This document shows positions 1 to 6,625 of a stretch of 8,407 nt of DNA, piece by piece. Under the pieces are notes generated by a model that did no database searches, had not been told where the DNA came from, and saw only the letters and a program-made list of their open reading frames with translations. The stretch's first letter is position 1. Each line of letters starts with the position of its first letter. Origin of the DNA: Vulcanisaeta distributa (GTDB lineage Archaea; Thermoproteota; Thermoprotei; Thermoproteales; Thermocladiaceae); contig DAXY01000061.1 of the NCBI GenBank assembly GCA_002506645.1, positions 2,404-10,810 of the forward strand, in the 5' to 3' direction. Position numbers and translations under genes: made by a program.

Positions 1-40
1 AATTGCCTAATTAAGATGTGTTAAAAATAAAAAATTAAAA

Positions 41-72
41 AATAAAATAACCAATTTTAGTTGCGTAATTGG
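41..72 (+). promoter_or_regulatory. Putative promoter with inverted repeat upstream of the DUF354 gene
   Basis: Bases 20-50 are almost pure A/T, and AATAAAATAA at 41-50 lies about 24-33 bases before the ATG at 74, the usual place for an archaeal TATA box on a leaderless mRNA. CCAATT (51-56) and AATTGG (67-72) form a perfect 6-base inverted repeat with a 10-base spacer between that box and the start codon. The A-rich run makes the exact TATA box ambiguous, and an operator role for the repeat is only a guess. Confidence 0.4.
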
Positions 73-73
73 C

Positions 74-1138
74 ATGACTATTAAGGCGTGGTTTGATGCA
101 TTAACGGCTAAGCAGGCTAGGATCGCCGCCATACTGAGTATGGAGGGTAGTAAGAGTGGCATAGATTTCGTAATAACGTGTAGGAAGTACGACTATGTCG
201 AGGAGGTCCTAGGCATGTTCAATCTTCACTACGAGTGCGTTGGTTATCATGGCGAGAGCCCCAGGGAGAAGCTACTGAGGGGTATTGAGAGGCAGCTCGC
301 ATTGCTTGATGTTGTTAGGGACTTCGACGTCCACGTATCGCTGACGTCGCCAGACGCTGTCAGGATCGCCTTCGGCCTTGGTAAGCCGATAATAGTGTTA
401 ACGGACACGGCGCACTCGTACTTCGTCAATAAATTAACACTACCCCTGGCAAACACCGTGATTGCGCCCTCGGCAATACCCATGAGTGAGTGGGGCCATT
501 ATGTACCCAGTGCCGAGATTGATAAGGTTAGGGCGTTTGATGGGGTTTTCGAGCTTATGTGGATTAATAGGTTTAAGCCGACCGGTGAATCCATTAGTAG
601 GCTTGGGCTTAGGAGTAGGGAGTTTGTTGTCATTAGGTTTGAGGAGTCCAGGGCCTCTTATTATGACTATGGCGATAAGGCGCAATTACTGATTAAGATG
701 GCTAAGAGGGTCCTCGAGAGCGGCTATTACGCGGTCGTGTTCCCGAGATACCCATACCAGGAGGAGTTAATTAAATCCGAACTTAACCTATTCCTCAAGC
801 TTGGTAGGTTGGTAATACCAAGGGGCATGAGGCTTGATGGGCTTGACTTGGCGTGGCACGCCAGGTTAGTGATCACGGGAGGCTCGACAATGGCGCATGA
901 GGCGGCGTTGCTGGGCACGCCAGCAATTAGCTATTTCCCACGGCATTACTACATAGATGATTACCTAATGAGTAAGGGATTACCGCTCTATAGGTGCGTT
1001 GGTGAGGACTGCCTAGCGGTACTTGATTCAATCCTTAAATCCGACGTGGACCATGTTGATACGAACGCGATATTGAGTAGGATGGAGGACCCCACGAACC
1101 TCATAATCAATGAGATAAGGAGGCTCGCCAGTAAATAA
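74..1138 (+). CDS. DUF354 family protein, GT-B-like, probable sugar-related enzyme
   Basis: This 354-residue soluble protein looks like the archaeal DUF354 family, whose fold resembles UDP-GlcNAc 2-epimerases and GT-B glycosyltransferases. Family-like stretches are WFDALTAKQAR near residues 6-16, CRKYDYVEEVL (36-46), SPDAVRIAFGLGKP (92-105), the ILT/VLTD-type segment before HSYF (114-117), and ITGGSTMAHEAALLGTPAI (267-285), which matches the C-terminal nucleotide-sugar-binding loop of GT-B proteins. There is no signal peptide or clear membrane segment. The ATG at 74 is chosen because the family motif begins within six residues of it and an AT-rich promoter lies just upstream. No member has a reaction I can name with certainty. 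The next two genes on the same strand are a sugar epimerase and a lipid-linked sugar transferase, so a role in nucleotide-sugar or glycan synthesis is inferred. The family call is fairly secure; the function is open. Confidence 0.82.
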   Translation: MTIKAWFDALTAKQARIAAILSMEGSKSGIDFVITCRKYDYVEEVLGMFNLHYECVGYHGESPREKLLRGIERQLALLDVVRDFDVHVSLTSPDAVRIAFGLGKPIIVLTDTAHSYFVNKLTLPLANTVIAPSAIPMSEWGHYVPSAEIDKVRAFDGVFELMWINRFKPTGESISRLGLRSREFVVIRFEESRASYYDYGDKAQLLIKMAKRVLESGYYAVVFPRYPYQEELIKSELNLFLKLGRLVIPRGMRLDGLDLAWHARLVITGGSTMAHEAALLGTPAISYFPRHYYIDDYLMSKGLPLYRCVGEDCLAVLDSILKSDVDHVDTNAILSRMEDPTNLIINEIRRLASK

Positions 1139-1161
1139 TCATCAATCCAGTGGGTAATTAA

Positions 1162-1169
1162 TTTATAAG
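1162..1169 (+). promoter_or_regulatory. TATA box for the epimerase gene
   Basis: TTTATAAG is centred about 25 bases before the ATG at 1190, with an A/T-rich stretch just upstream. The spacing implies that transcription starts at or within a base or two of the start codon, giving a leaderless mRNA. A GGTGA at 1169-1173 resembles a Shine-Dalgarno core, but it overlaps the box and lies 16 bases from the ATG, so it would not be in such a transcript. Confidence 0.65.
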
Positions 1170-1189
1170 GTGACTTTACTGATGGCCCA

Positions 1190-2071
1190 ATGAAAATACT
1201 AGTAACCGGTTCCTCAGGATTCCTCGGCCGGAACGTAGTTAATTGCATGAGGGCTAGGGGACACGATGTTAGGGGTCTCGATATTGCCAAGGCCGAGACC
1301 ACGGACTACATAATCGACATAACCAGGAGGGATGAGGTTATAGGGCTTTCTAAGGAGGGCTTTGACGCAATAATCCACTTGGCTGCATACCCAAACCCGA
1401 GGTCCTTCACGAACGCTGGGGCCTTGAGGGGCCTCGACGTCAATGTGGTGGGTACAATAAATATGCTGGAGCTCGCCAGGTCCTTAAATGCCAGGTTCCT
1501 ACTCTACTCAACATCGAACGTGTATGGCAGACCAACCAAGTTGCCAATTACTGAGGATGACCCATTAAGGCCCTTTGAGGGGTATGGCTGGAGTAAGGTG
1601 GCTGCCGAGGCCGTGTCCATGTCCTATCACGTGGTCCATGGCGTTCCCGTGACCATATTCAGGCTGTGGAAGCCCTATGGGCCTTACGATAATGGCGTCG
1701 TCGGCATATTCATAACCAGGGCATTGAGGAATGAGGACTTGGTAGTTAATAACGGCGGTGTTGATACCACGGACTTCCTCTACGTTGAGGACCTCTGCGA
1801 CGCTACTGAACTGGCCCTTAGGAGGGATGAGGCCGTTGGCCAAGCCTTCAATATTGGGCTTGGCGTAGAAACATCGATACTGGACCTGGCAAGGATCGTG
1901 GTTAAACTCGTTAATTCAGGCTCTAGGATCAATGTCCAGCCAAGGACCTCAGAACCATTTAGGAGCTATCCAGACATTGGCAAGGCCATGAGGATACTCG
2001 GCTTCAGGCCTAAATACGACCTAGTCAGCGGTTTGAGGATGACCATTGACTGGTTTAGGCGAAGCCTATGA
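1190..2071 (+). CDS. NAD-dependent nucleotide-sugar epimerase/dehydratase (extended SDR)
   Basis: This 293-residue protein is an extended short-chain dehydrogenase of the UDP-glucose 4-epimerase type. The N-terminal Rossmann loop TGSSGFLG (6-13) binds NAD, with D31 at the end of the second strand as expected for NAD rather than NADP preference. HLAA (63-66) is the usual SDR segment after strand 4. The active site is S107-T108-S109 followed by NVYG, then YGWSK (132-136), which supplies the catalytic Tyr132 and Lys136. DFLYVEDLCDA (195-205) is the conserved D-[FY]-[LV]-[HY]-V-x-D motif in the substrate domain. It is slightly shorter than the usual 310 residues or so, but no core motif is missing. 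The substrate cannot be told from sequence: UDP-glucose, UDP-GlcNAc or a dTDP-sugar are possible. Its stop overlaps the next gene's start (ATGA, 2068-2071), so the two are probably translated from one mRNA and supply one glycan pathway. Confidence 0.88.
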   Translation: MKILVTGSSGFLGRNVVNCMRARGHDVRGLDIAKAETTDYIIDITRRDEVIGLSKEGFDAIIHLAAYPNPRSFTNAGALRGLDVNVVGTINMLELARSLNARFLLYSTSNVYGRPTKLPITEDDPLRPFEGYGWSKVAAEAVSMSYHVVHGVPVTIFRLWKPYGPYDNGVVGIFITRALRNEDLVVNNGGVDTTDFLYVEDLCDATELALRRDEAVGQAFNIGLGVETSILDLARIVVKLVNSGSRINVQPRTSEPFRSYPDIGKAMRILGFRPKYDLVSGLRMTIDWFRRSL

Positions 2072-3030
2072 TTATTAACGTGGATTACGTGTTAATCGCC
2101 GCGGTATCCTTCGTAATTTCGTTGATCACGGTATATGCAGTATCGAGGGTGAGGAGGCCGGGACTTCTGGCGCCTGATGTGCATAAGCCGTATAGGGTAT
2201 TGGTGCCTAAGATTGGGGGGACCTCGATATTGACGGCCATGGCCTTCATCACATTAATGGCCTACATAATCCATGACGCGAGACTACTCGCGCTCGGCCT
2301 CGTGACATTAACCGTGGGTTTAATAGGGCTCATTGACGACATCAGGGGCCTACCCGTCAGTGTTAGGGTCTTCCTCCCATTGATTCCCTCATTAATAATA
2401 CCCGTCGTGGTTCACGGCTATATATACATACTCCTGATAGGCCACGTCCATAACTTCCTCGTAGTCGCAATTCTCTCGATGCTCGCGGTCACCGTTATGG
2501 CCAATGCCGTGAACATGCTCGATGTTATGAATGGTATAGTCCCCACATCAACGTTAATGATAATAACGGTCAGCGGGCTCATCTCGTATATGGCCGGCTT
2601 TGGCTACGCATTGCCAGTGACTTTATTGTTGATACTCACGGTACTACCGCTGGCAGTCTTCAATTGGTACCCCGCCAAGGTCTTCAATGGCAATGTGGGG
2701 AGCTACGCGCTTGGGGCCATGATGGGCGCGTTCATGGTGCTATACAACGCAGGGACCCAGGGGGTCATATCCGCACTGCCATATATAGTGAATGGCTTCC
2801 TAATAGTCATAACCGCCGGCGGCTTCAAGCCGAGGGAAACCCTGAAGAGGCCCATTATCGTGAATGATGGGGTCATGCACGCAAACAAAGCCCCTGGATC
2901 GCCAACAACCCTGGTAAAGCTAATTGTAATGAGGAGACCAAAGACTGAGAGGGAGGTTATACGTGATGTACTACTGCTATTCCTAGTGACCAGCCTAGCC
3001 TCACTATCACTGCTCGCATTCATCACCTAA
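2068..3030 (+). CDS. GT4-family membrane sugar-1-phosphate transferase (MraY/WecA/Alg7-like)
   Basis: This 320-residue, very hydrophobic protein has about ten likely membrane helices (around residues 7-25, 53-68, 73-92, 101-118, 132-147, 160-177, 182-199, 213-225, 235-250 and 300-318). It shows the family order of cytoplasmic motifs: HKPYRVLVPKIGG (39-51), GLIDDIRG (87-94) with the paired aspartates that help bind Mg, NAVNMLDVMNG (146-156), and FNGNVGS (206-212) where many bacterial relatives have a GD(S/T) motif. Such enzymes move a sugar-1-phosphate, usually GlcNAc-1-phosphate from UDP-GlcNAc, onto a polyprenyl or dolichyl phosphate, the first step of lipid-linked glycan assembly; in archaea this is the AglH/Alg7 role in N-glycosylation. 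The start ATG overlaps the preceding stop, which suggests translational coupling. The 3' end overlaps the convergent neighbour by 8 bases. The family is firm; the exact sugar and lipid are inferred. Confidence 0.88.
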   Translation: MIINVDYVLIAAVSFVISLITVYAVSRVRRPGLLAPDVHKPYRVLVPKIGGTSILTAMAFITLMAYIIHDARLLALGLVTLTVGLIGLIDDIRGLPVSVRVFLPLIPSLIIPVVVHGYIYILLIGHVHNFLVVAILSMLAVTVMANAVNMLDVMNGIVPTSTLMIITVSGLISYMAGFGYALPVTLLLILTVLPLAVFNWYPAKVFNGNVGSYALGAMMGAFMVLYNAGTQGVISALPYIVNGFLIVITAGGFKPRETLKRPIIVNDGVMHANKAPGSPTTLVKLIVMRRPKTEREVIRDVLLLFLVTSLASLSLLAFIT

Positions 3031-3457
3031 CTACGGCAGCCTCCCTAAGGCTTATGTTCGAACCCCTCGTAATGTAGATACTCCTCATATTACCCAACTC
3101 CCTAAGCACGCCGAGGTAAAACGTGGCCTCCATGAAGTCCGTCTGCTCCTCGAGACTTCTCGGCTTCCTCCTCCTGACCGCGTTAATGAATTCCTCAATG
3201 CCCATGCCGTACTTACGCTCCAGGTCCTTAATCATGGCCTTGAACGTTTCCGGCCTATACTCACCGTAATCGTTAATGCACGGCGGCGGGCTCAACCCAA
3301 CCTGCCTAGTTAGATTCACTATGTATGGGCATGTGGCTGGGTCCCTACCCGCTGGGCAATGCTCCTGACAGACAACCATTGCGTACCTCAGTATCCTCTC
3401 TAAAATGCTTAACGGCATTATCACGTACTCCTCATCAGGGTCTAGCCTGACCTCCAT
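3023..3457 (-). CDS. Hypothetical four-cysteine protein
   Basis: I do not recognise this 144-residue protein. A TTG lies directly before the ATG at 3457, so the frame could open at 3460, but ATG is preferred. Its only cysteines, C30, C34, C43 and C60, are spaced C-x3-C-x8-C-x16-C in the N-terminal half, which could bind zinc or an iron-sulfur cluster or form disulfides. The C-terminal half is charged and probably helical: a KYGMGIEEF segment (83-91), a basic RRRKPRS patch, then EEQTDFMEATFYLGVLREL. That layout loosely recalls small archaeal antitoxin-like proteins, but no toxin gene is adjacent, so this is weak. There is no signal peptide or membrane helix. It lies 41 bases downstream of hutI on the same strand and could be co-transcribed, although it has its own possible TATA box. 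Its stop lies inside the end of the convergent transferase gene. No overlapping reading frame competes, so it is probably real. Confidence 0.7.
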   Translation of the reverse strand: MEVRLDPDEEYVIMPLSILERILRYAMVVCQEHCPAGRDPATCPYIVNLTRQVGLSPPPCINDYGEYRPETFKAMIKDLERKYGMGIEEFINAVRRRKPRSLEEQTDFMEATFYLGVLRELGNMRSIYITRGSNISLREAAVVR

Positions 3458-3486
3458 CAATGGTCGTTAATGGTTTTGGGAATTGG

Positions 3487-3494
3487 TAAATAAA
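3487..3494 (-). promoter_or_regulatory. Possible TATA box for the four-cysteine protein
   Basis: Read on the minus strand, TTTATTTA is centred about 30-33 bases before the TTG/ATG start (3460/3457). This would allow a very short-leader transcript independent of hutI. The gap to the hutI stop is only 41 bases, so read-through from hutI is equally possible. Confidence 0.4.
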
Positions 3495-3498
3495 GCTT

Positions 3499-4749
3499 TC
3501 AAGCGCACTCCTTATTAATCGCCATGCCCGTGGATGTAGGCTCGAGTATTGAACCCCTCCTCACCACCGCCAGGACCTTATTCCTACCCAATTCATAACT
3601 TAGCCATCTATAATTCGGCACATCCCAAATAATGATGTCGGCCAAATAACCAGGCTGTAGGACCCCCCTATCCACAAGGCCTAGGCTGTAGGCCGCATTG
3701 ACCGTGGAGGCCATTAGGACCTCGATCGGCGTCATGCCAAATAGGTATGTGGCTAGCTCCATTGCGTACTGCATGCTTAGTGACCAGGAGTTTGGGCTGA
3801 AGTCCGTGCCGAGCGCGATCGGTACCTTGGCCTCCCTGAGCGCCTTGATCGGCGGCCTCCTGCTGCTCATTAGGGAGAGTACGGTTATGGGGAGTAATGT
3901 CGCGGAGGAGCCCCTCTCGGCGATTAACCTCGCGTTATGGTCGGGTAGGTTAAGTAGGTGATCGAGCGATGCTATTTTGAATTCCCTCACCAAGTCGCTA
4001 CAGCCAATGTAGGCTATCTCATCGGCATGAAGCCTAAGCCCAAAGCCCAGCCTGGACGCCTCCCCAAATATCGTCCTAGTCTCCTCCACGGTGAATGCGC
4101 CCTCGTCACAAAACACGTCGACGAACTTCGCCAGACCCCGCACCTCACCGAGGGTCTTCACCACAGCGTTTACGTACTCCCTCCTATCCATGTCCCTTGG
4201 CGGTACGTGGACTAGGTAAGTCGGCACGATATCCACCGGCGATTTACCCACCGCATCGGTTATTATCCTGAGGAGCCTGACCTCCTGGCCTGGGTCGATT
4301 CCATAGCCGCTCTTGACCTCCATGGTTGTGGTGCCGTACTTAGCAGCCTCAAATAACCTACTAAGCAGTATTTTCCGGAGCTCATCATCCGTTGCGCCAA
4401 CTGTGGCGCTAACCGTTCTGTAAATCCCACCACCCCTCCTCAATATTTCCTCATATGAAACGCCCTCAAGCTTGAGCTCAAGCTCGTCCTCCCTGGAACC
4501 AGCGAAGAGTAGGTGCGTGTGCGGGTCTACGAGTCCTGCCGTCACCAGCGAGTCCTCAGCCGAAACCCTGCACCTACCCTCGTAAGCCCTGCTTATGTAG
4601 TTCCACGGGCCAACGTCGACTATCCTATCACCATCAACGGCAATACCCGCATCCTCAAGCACCAACACCGGGTCCCCATACCTCCAGGGCATTGACTTGG
4701 CGGTGACCAATTGGCCTATTGGGCCGATGAGTAGGGTAGCCCTGCCCAT
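3499..4749 (-). CDS. hutI: Imidazolonepropionase
   Basis: HutI opens the ring of 4-imidazolone-5-propionate to give N-formimino-L-glutamate, the third step of histidine degradation, in the cytoplasm. The 416-residue length fits the family. The amidohydrolase metal site is visible: H77 and H79 in DPHTH, H241 in HADE, and D316 in GTDFSP. Family-specific residues are also present: SRE (85-87), SYEEIL (98-103), GGGIYRTV (106-113), KSGYG (146-150), H181, E244 and DHLL (263-266). The C-terminal VNAAYSLG and GYLADIIIWDVPNY segments close the beta-sandwich domain and match bacterial HutI well. Where B. subtilis HutI, as I recall it, reads TDFNPGS, this protein reads TDFSPNS. The ATG at 4749 is about 27 bases downstream of a TATA-like element, which supports a leaderless start. 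No hutH, hutU or hutG lies in the window, so the rest of the pathway must be elsewhere or absent. The gene is divergent from gltX. Confidence 0.9.
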   Translation of the reverse strand: MGRATLLIGPIGQLVTAKSMPWRYGDPVLVLEDAGIAVDGDRIVDVGPWNYISRAYEGRCRVSAEDSLVTAGLVDPHTHLLFAGSREDELELKLEGVSYEEILRRGGGIYRTVSATVGATDDELRKILLSRLFEAAKYGTTTMEVKSGYGIDPGQEVRLLRIITDAVGKSPVDIVPTYLVHVPPRDMDRREYVNAVVKTLGEVRGLAKFVDVFCDEGAFTVEETRTIFGEASRLGFGLRLHADEIAYIGCSDLVREFKIASLDHLLNLPDHNARLIAERGSSATLLPITVLSLMSSRRPPIKALREAKVPIALGTDFSPNSWSLSMQYAMELATYLFGMTPIEVLMASTVNAAYSLGLVDRGVLQPGYLADIIIWDVPNYRWLSYELGRNKVLAVVRRGSILEPTSTGMAINKECA

Positions 4750-4771
4750 GGGACTAATGCCCGGCGTATGC

Positions 4772-4783
4772 TTAATAAATATT
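4772..4783. promoter_or_regulatory. Shared bidirectional TATA-like element between hutI and gltX
   Basis: TTAATAAATATT lies in the middle of the 51-base divergent gap. Read rightward, TTAATAAA is centred about 25 bases before the gltX GTG at 4801. Read leftward, TTTATTAA or ATTTATTA is centred about 27 bases before the hutI ATG at 4749. Both distances match the archaeal TATA-to-start-site spacing if both mRNAs are leaderless. The bases upstream of the box in the hutI direction (GATGGAAT) are purine-rich, as in a TFB-recognition element; those in the gltX direction are less so. I see no second TATA-like box at the right distance. Confidence 0.6.
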
Positions 4784-4800
4784 CCATCTGATTAATTGAC

Positions 4801-6567
4801 GTGGCCGTGAGTAGGGATAGGATTAGGGATATTGCCCTGAAGCATGCGTTGATTAATGCCGTGAAATTCAATGGGAAGGCGAGCATGAATGCCGTGATCT
4901 CCAAAGTATTTGCCGAAGACCCATCGCTGAGGTCCATGGCCAGAGACGTGGCGCAGGTTGTTAGGGAGGTCGTTGATTACGTGAACTCCCTAAGCATTGA
5001 TGAGCAGAGGAGCATGCTAGTGAGTAGGTGGCCCGAGGCCCTTGAGGAGCGGAGGGCGGAGCCGTACAAGAGGGGTATTGAGGACCTACCACCGTTACCA
5101 AACGATGGTAGGTATGAGGTGATAACCCTCAGGTTCGCGCCCAACCCAGACTTCGTGCTACACCTCGGCAGTGCCAGGCCCGCCATCATTAACTACGCCT
5201 ATAAGTTGAGGTATGAGGGGCTCGGCAGGAGGGCCAAGTTCATACTTAGGTTTGAGGATACTGACCCAAGGACAAAGAGACCGCTTCCCGAGGCCTACGA
5301 CGCGATTAGGGAGGACCTGAGGTGGCTTGGGATTAAGTGGGATGAGGAGTACATCCAGTCAGATAGGTTGGGGATTTACTACGACATTGCCAGGAAGATC
5401 ATTGAGAGGGGCGGCGCATACATCGCGGCTAAGGGCACGGAGTGCGCGCCGGATGATTGGAAGAAGTCCAAGGTCACTGGTATACCGTGCAGGAATAGGG
5501 ACGCGGACCCGAGCATAAACCTTGAGCTCTTCGACAGGATGCTCGAGGGCCATTATGGGGAGGGTGAGGCAATCATGGTCATAAAGACCGACCTCCAGCA
5601 CCCGGACCCAAGCGTTAGGGATTGGGTGGCCATGAGGATCATAGACACGACAAAGTACCCACACCCAAGGGTTGGTTCTAAGTACATTGTTTGGCCAACG
5701 TATAACTTCTCCGTATCCATCGACGACCACTTAATGGGCATAACCCACATACTCAGGGCCCAGGAGCACTCGGTGAATACTGTTAAGCAATCCTTCGTGT
5801 ACGCCCACATGGGTTGGGAACAGCCCGAGGCAATACACTTTGGTCGCCTAAAGGTCGTGGGCATGACCCTAAGCAAGACAAAACTGAAGGCACTGGGCAT
5901 TAAGTGGGACGACATTAGGCTACCAACGCTTGCAGGGCTCAGGAATAGGGGTATTCAACCAGAGGCCATTTGGAACGTGATACTACAGGTCGGTGTCAAG
6001 CCCACGGACGCCACGATATCCCTGGCAAACCTATTTGCTGAGAATAGGAAGATTATTGAGCCGAGGGCCAACAGGTTCATGGCGGTGATAGACCCCGTGA
6101 AGGTCGTGATAGAGGGCGTCAATGAGGAGTTGATAGCTAAACTACCGATGCATCCATCATTCCCTGAACGTGGGTTTAGGACAATAACCCTAAGGCCTGT
6201 TGATGGTAAGGTGACCCTCCTCATAGGCAGGTCCGACTACGAGAAGGCCAATGTTGGTTCGGTGATTAGGTTAATGGAGCTCATAAACATCGAGATAGTG
6301 GGTAAGGGCAGGGATGACTTGGTGGCGAAGGTCCACAGTAAGGACCTCGAGAGCGCGAGGAAGGTTAATGCACCAATAATACAGTGGGTACCACCAGGTG
6401 GATTACCGATAAGGGTTTTACGGCCCGAGGGACTAAAAATAATTGAGGATAACGGATTCGCCGAGCCGGCCGTGGGGCAGGTGGCTGATGGCGAGATACT
6501 GCAGTTCATGAGGTACGGCTTCGTGAAGAAGGTTGGGGGTGATAGGTTCATCTATGTTCATGACTAA
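4801..6567 (+). CDS. gltX: Glutamyl-tRNA synthetase, archaeal type
   Basis: This class I synthetase joins glutamate to tRNA(Glu). Archaeal GluRS is generally non-discriminating and also charges tRNA(Gln), which GatDE then amidates. The 588 residues fit the archaeal family. An N-terminal helical extension (1-100) precedes the catalytic domain, which holds [19 protein letters not shown] (111-129), where HLGS replaces the canonical HIGH, and [11 protein letters not shown] (147-157). The KMSKS loop is TLSKTK (356-361), followed by a [12 protein letters not shown] segment typical of GlnRS/GluRS. The beta-barrel anticodon domain of the archaeal/eukaryal subclass fills the C-terminal third. C215 and C230 fall where many relatives have a zinc site, but the usual CxC pair is incomplete. 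The start is GTG; another in-frame GTG lies two codons later (4807), but 4801 fits the TATA spacing better. There is no Shine-Dalgarno sequence. It is divergent from hutI across 51 bases. Confidence 0.95.
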   Translation: MAVSRDRIRDIALKHALINAVKFNGKASMNAVISKVFAEDPSLRSMARDVAQVVREVVDYVNSLSIDEQRSMLVSRWPEALEERRAEPYKRGIEDLPPLPNDGRYEVITLRFAPNPDFVLHLGSARPAIINYAYKLRYEGLGRRAKFILRFEDTDPRTKRPLPEAYDAIREDLRWLGIKWDEEYIQSDRLGIYYDIARKIIERGGAYIAAKGTECAPDDWKKSKVTGIPCRNRDADPSINLELFDRMLEGHYGEGEAIMVIKTDLQHPDPSVRDWVAMRIIDTTKYPHPRVGSKYIVWPTYNFSVSIDDHLMGITHILRAQEHSVNTVKQSFVYAHMGWEQPEAIHFGRLKVVGMTLSKTKLKALGIKWDDIRLPTLAGLRNRGIQPEAIWNVILQVGVKPTDATISLANLFAENRKIIEPRANRFMAVIDPVKVVIEGVNEELIAKLPMHPSFPERGFRTITLRPVDGKVTLLIGRSDYEKANVGSVIRLMELINIEIVGKGRDDLVAKVHSKDLESARKVNAPIIQWVPPGGLPIRVLRPEGLKIIEDNGFAEPAVGQVADGEILQFMRYGFVKKVGGDRFIYVHD

Positions 6568-6588
6568 CCCGGCAAGTGCGATGTAACA

Positions 6589-6596
6589 AATATTAA
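6589..6596 (+). promoter_or_regulatory. Possible TATA box for thrC
   Basis: AATATTAA lies in the 58-base gap after gltX, centred about 33 bases before the thrC ATG. A start site 25-27 bases on would leave a leader of roughly 7-9 bases. GGTGAT at 6606-6611 matches the anti-Shine-Dalgarno core but sits 14 bases from the ATG, farther than usual, so which signal is used is unclear. Confidence 0.45.
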
Positions 6597-6625
6597 GGCT
6601 AGCTTGGTGATGCATAGGGCAACGC

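Noticed and set aside
1169..1173. GGTGA as a Shine-Dalgarno site for the epimerase gene
   Set aside because: It overlaps the TATA box and is 16 bases from the ATG, so it would not be part of the expected transcript.
988..1302. Minus-strand open frame across the gap between the DUF354 and epimerase genes
   Set aside because: It overlaps both real genes and the TATA box at 1162, and its protein shows no domain or motif.
3023..3457. Four-cysteine protein as an antitoxin of a toxin-antitoxin pair
   Set aside because: The C-terminal half faintly resembles small antitoxin-like proteins, but no toxin-like gene adjoins it; both neighbours are metabolic or glycan genes.
3698..4215. Plus-strand open frames inside hutI
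   Set aside because: They lie wholly within the well-supported hutI gene in the opposite direction and have no recognisable content.
5359..5915. Long open frames on the minus strand opposite gltX
   Set aside because: They are mirror frames of a strongly supported gene, have no promoter or recognisable motif, and reflect the codon bias of the plus strand.
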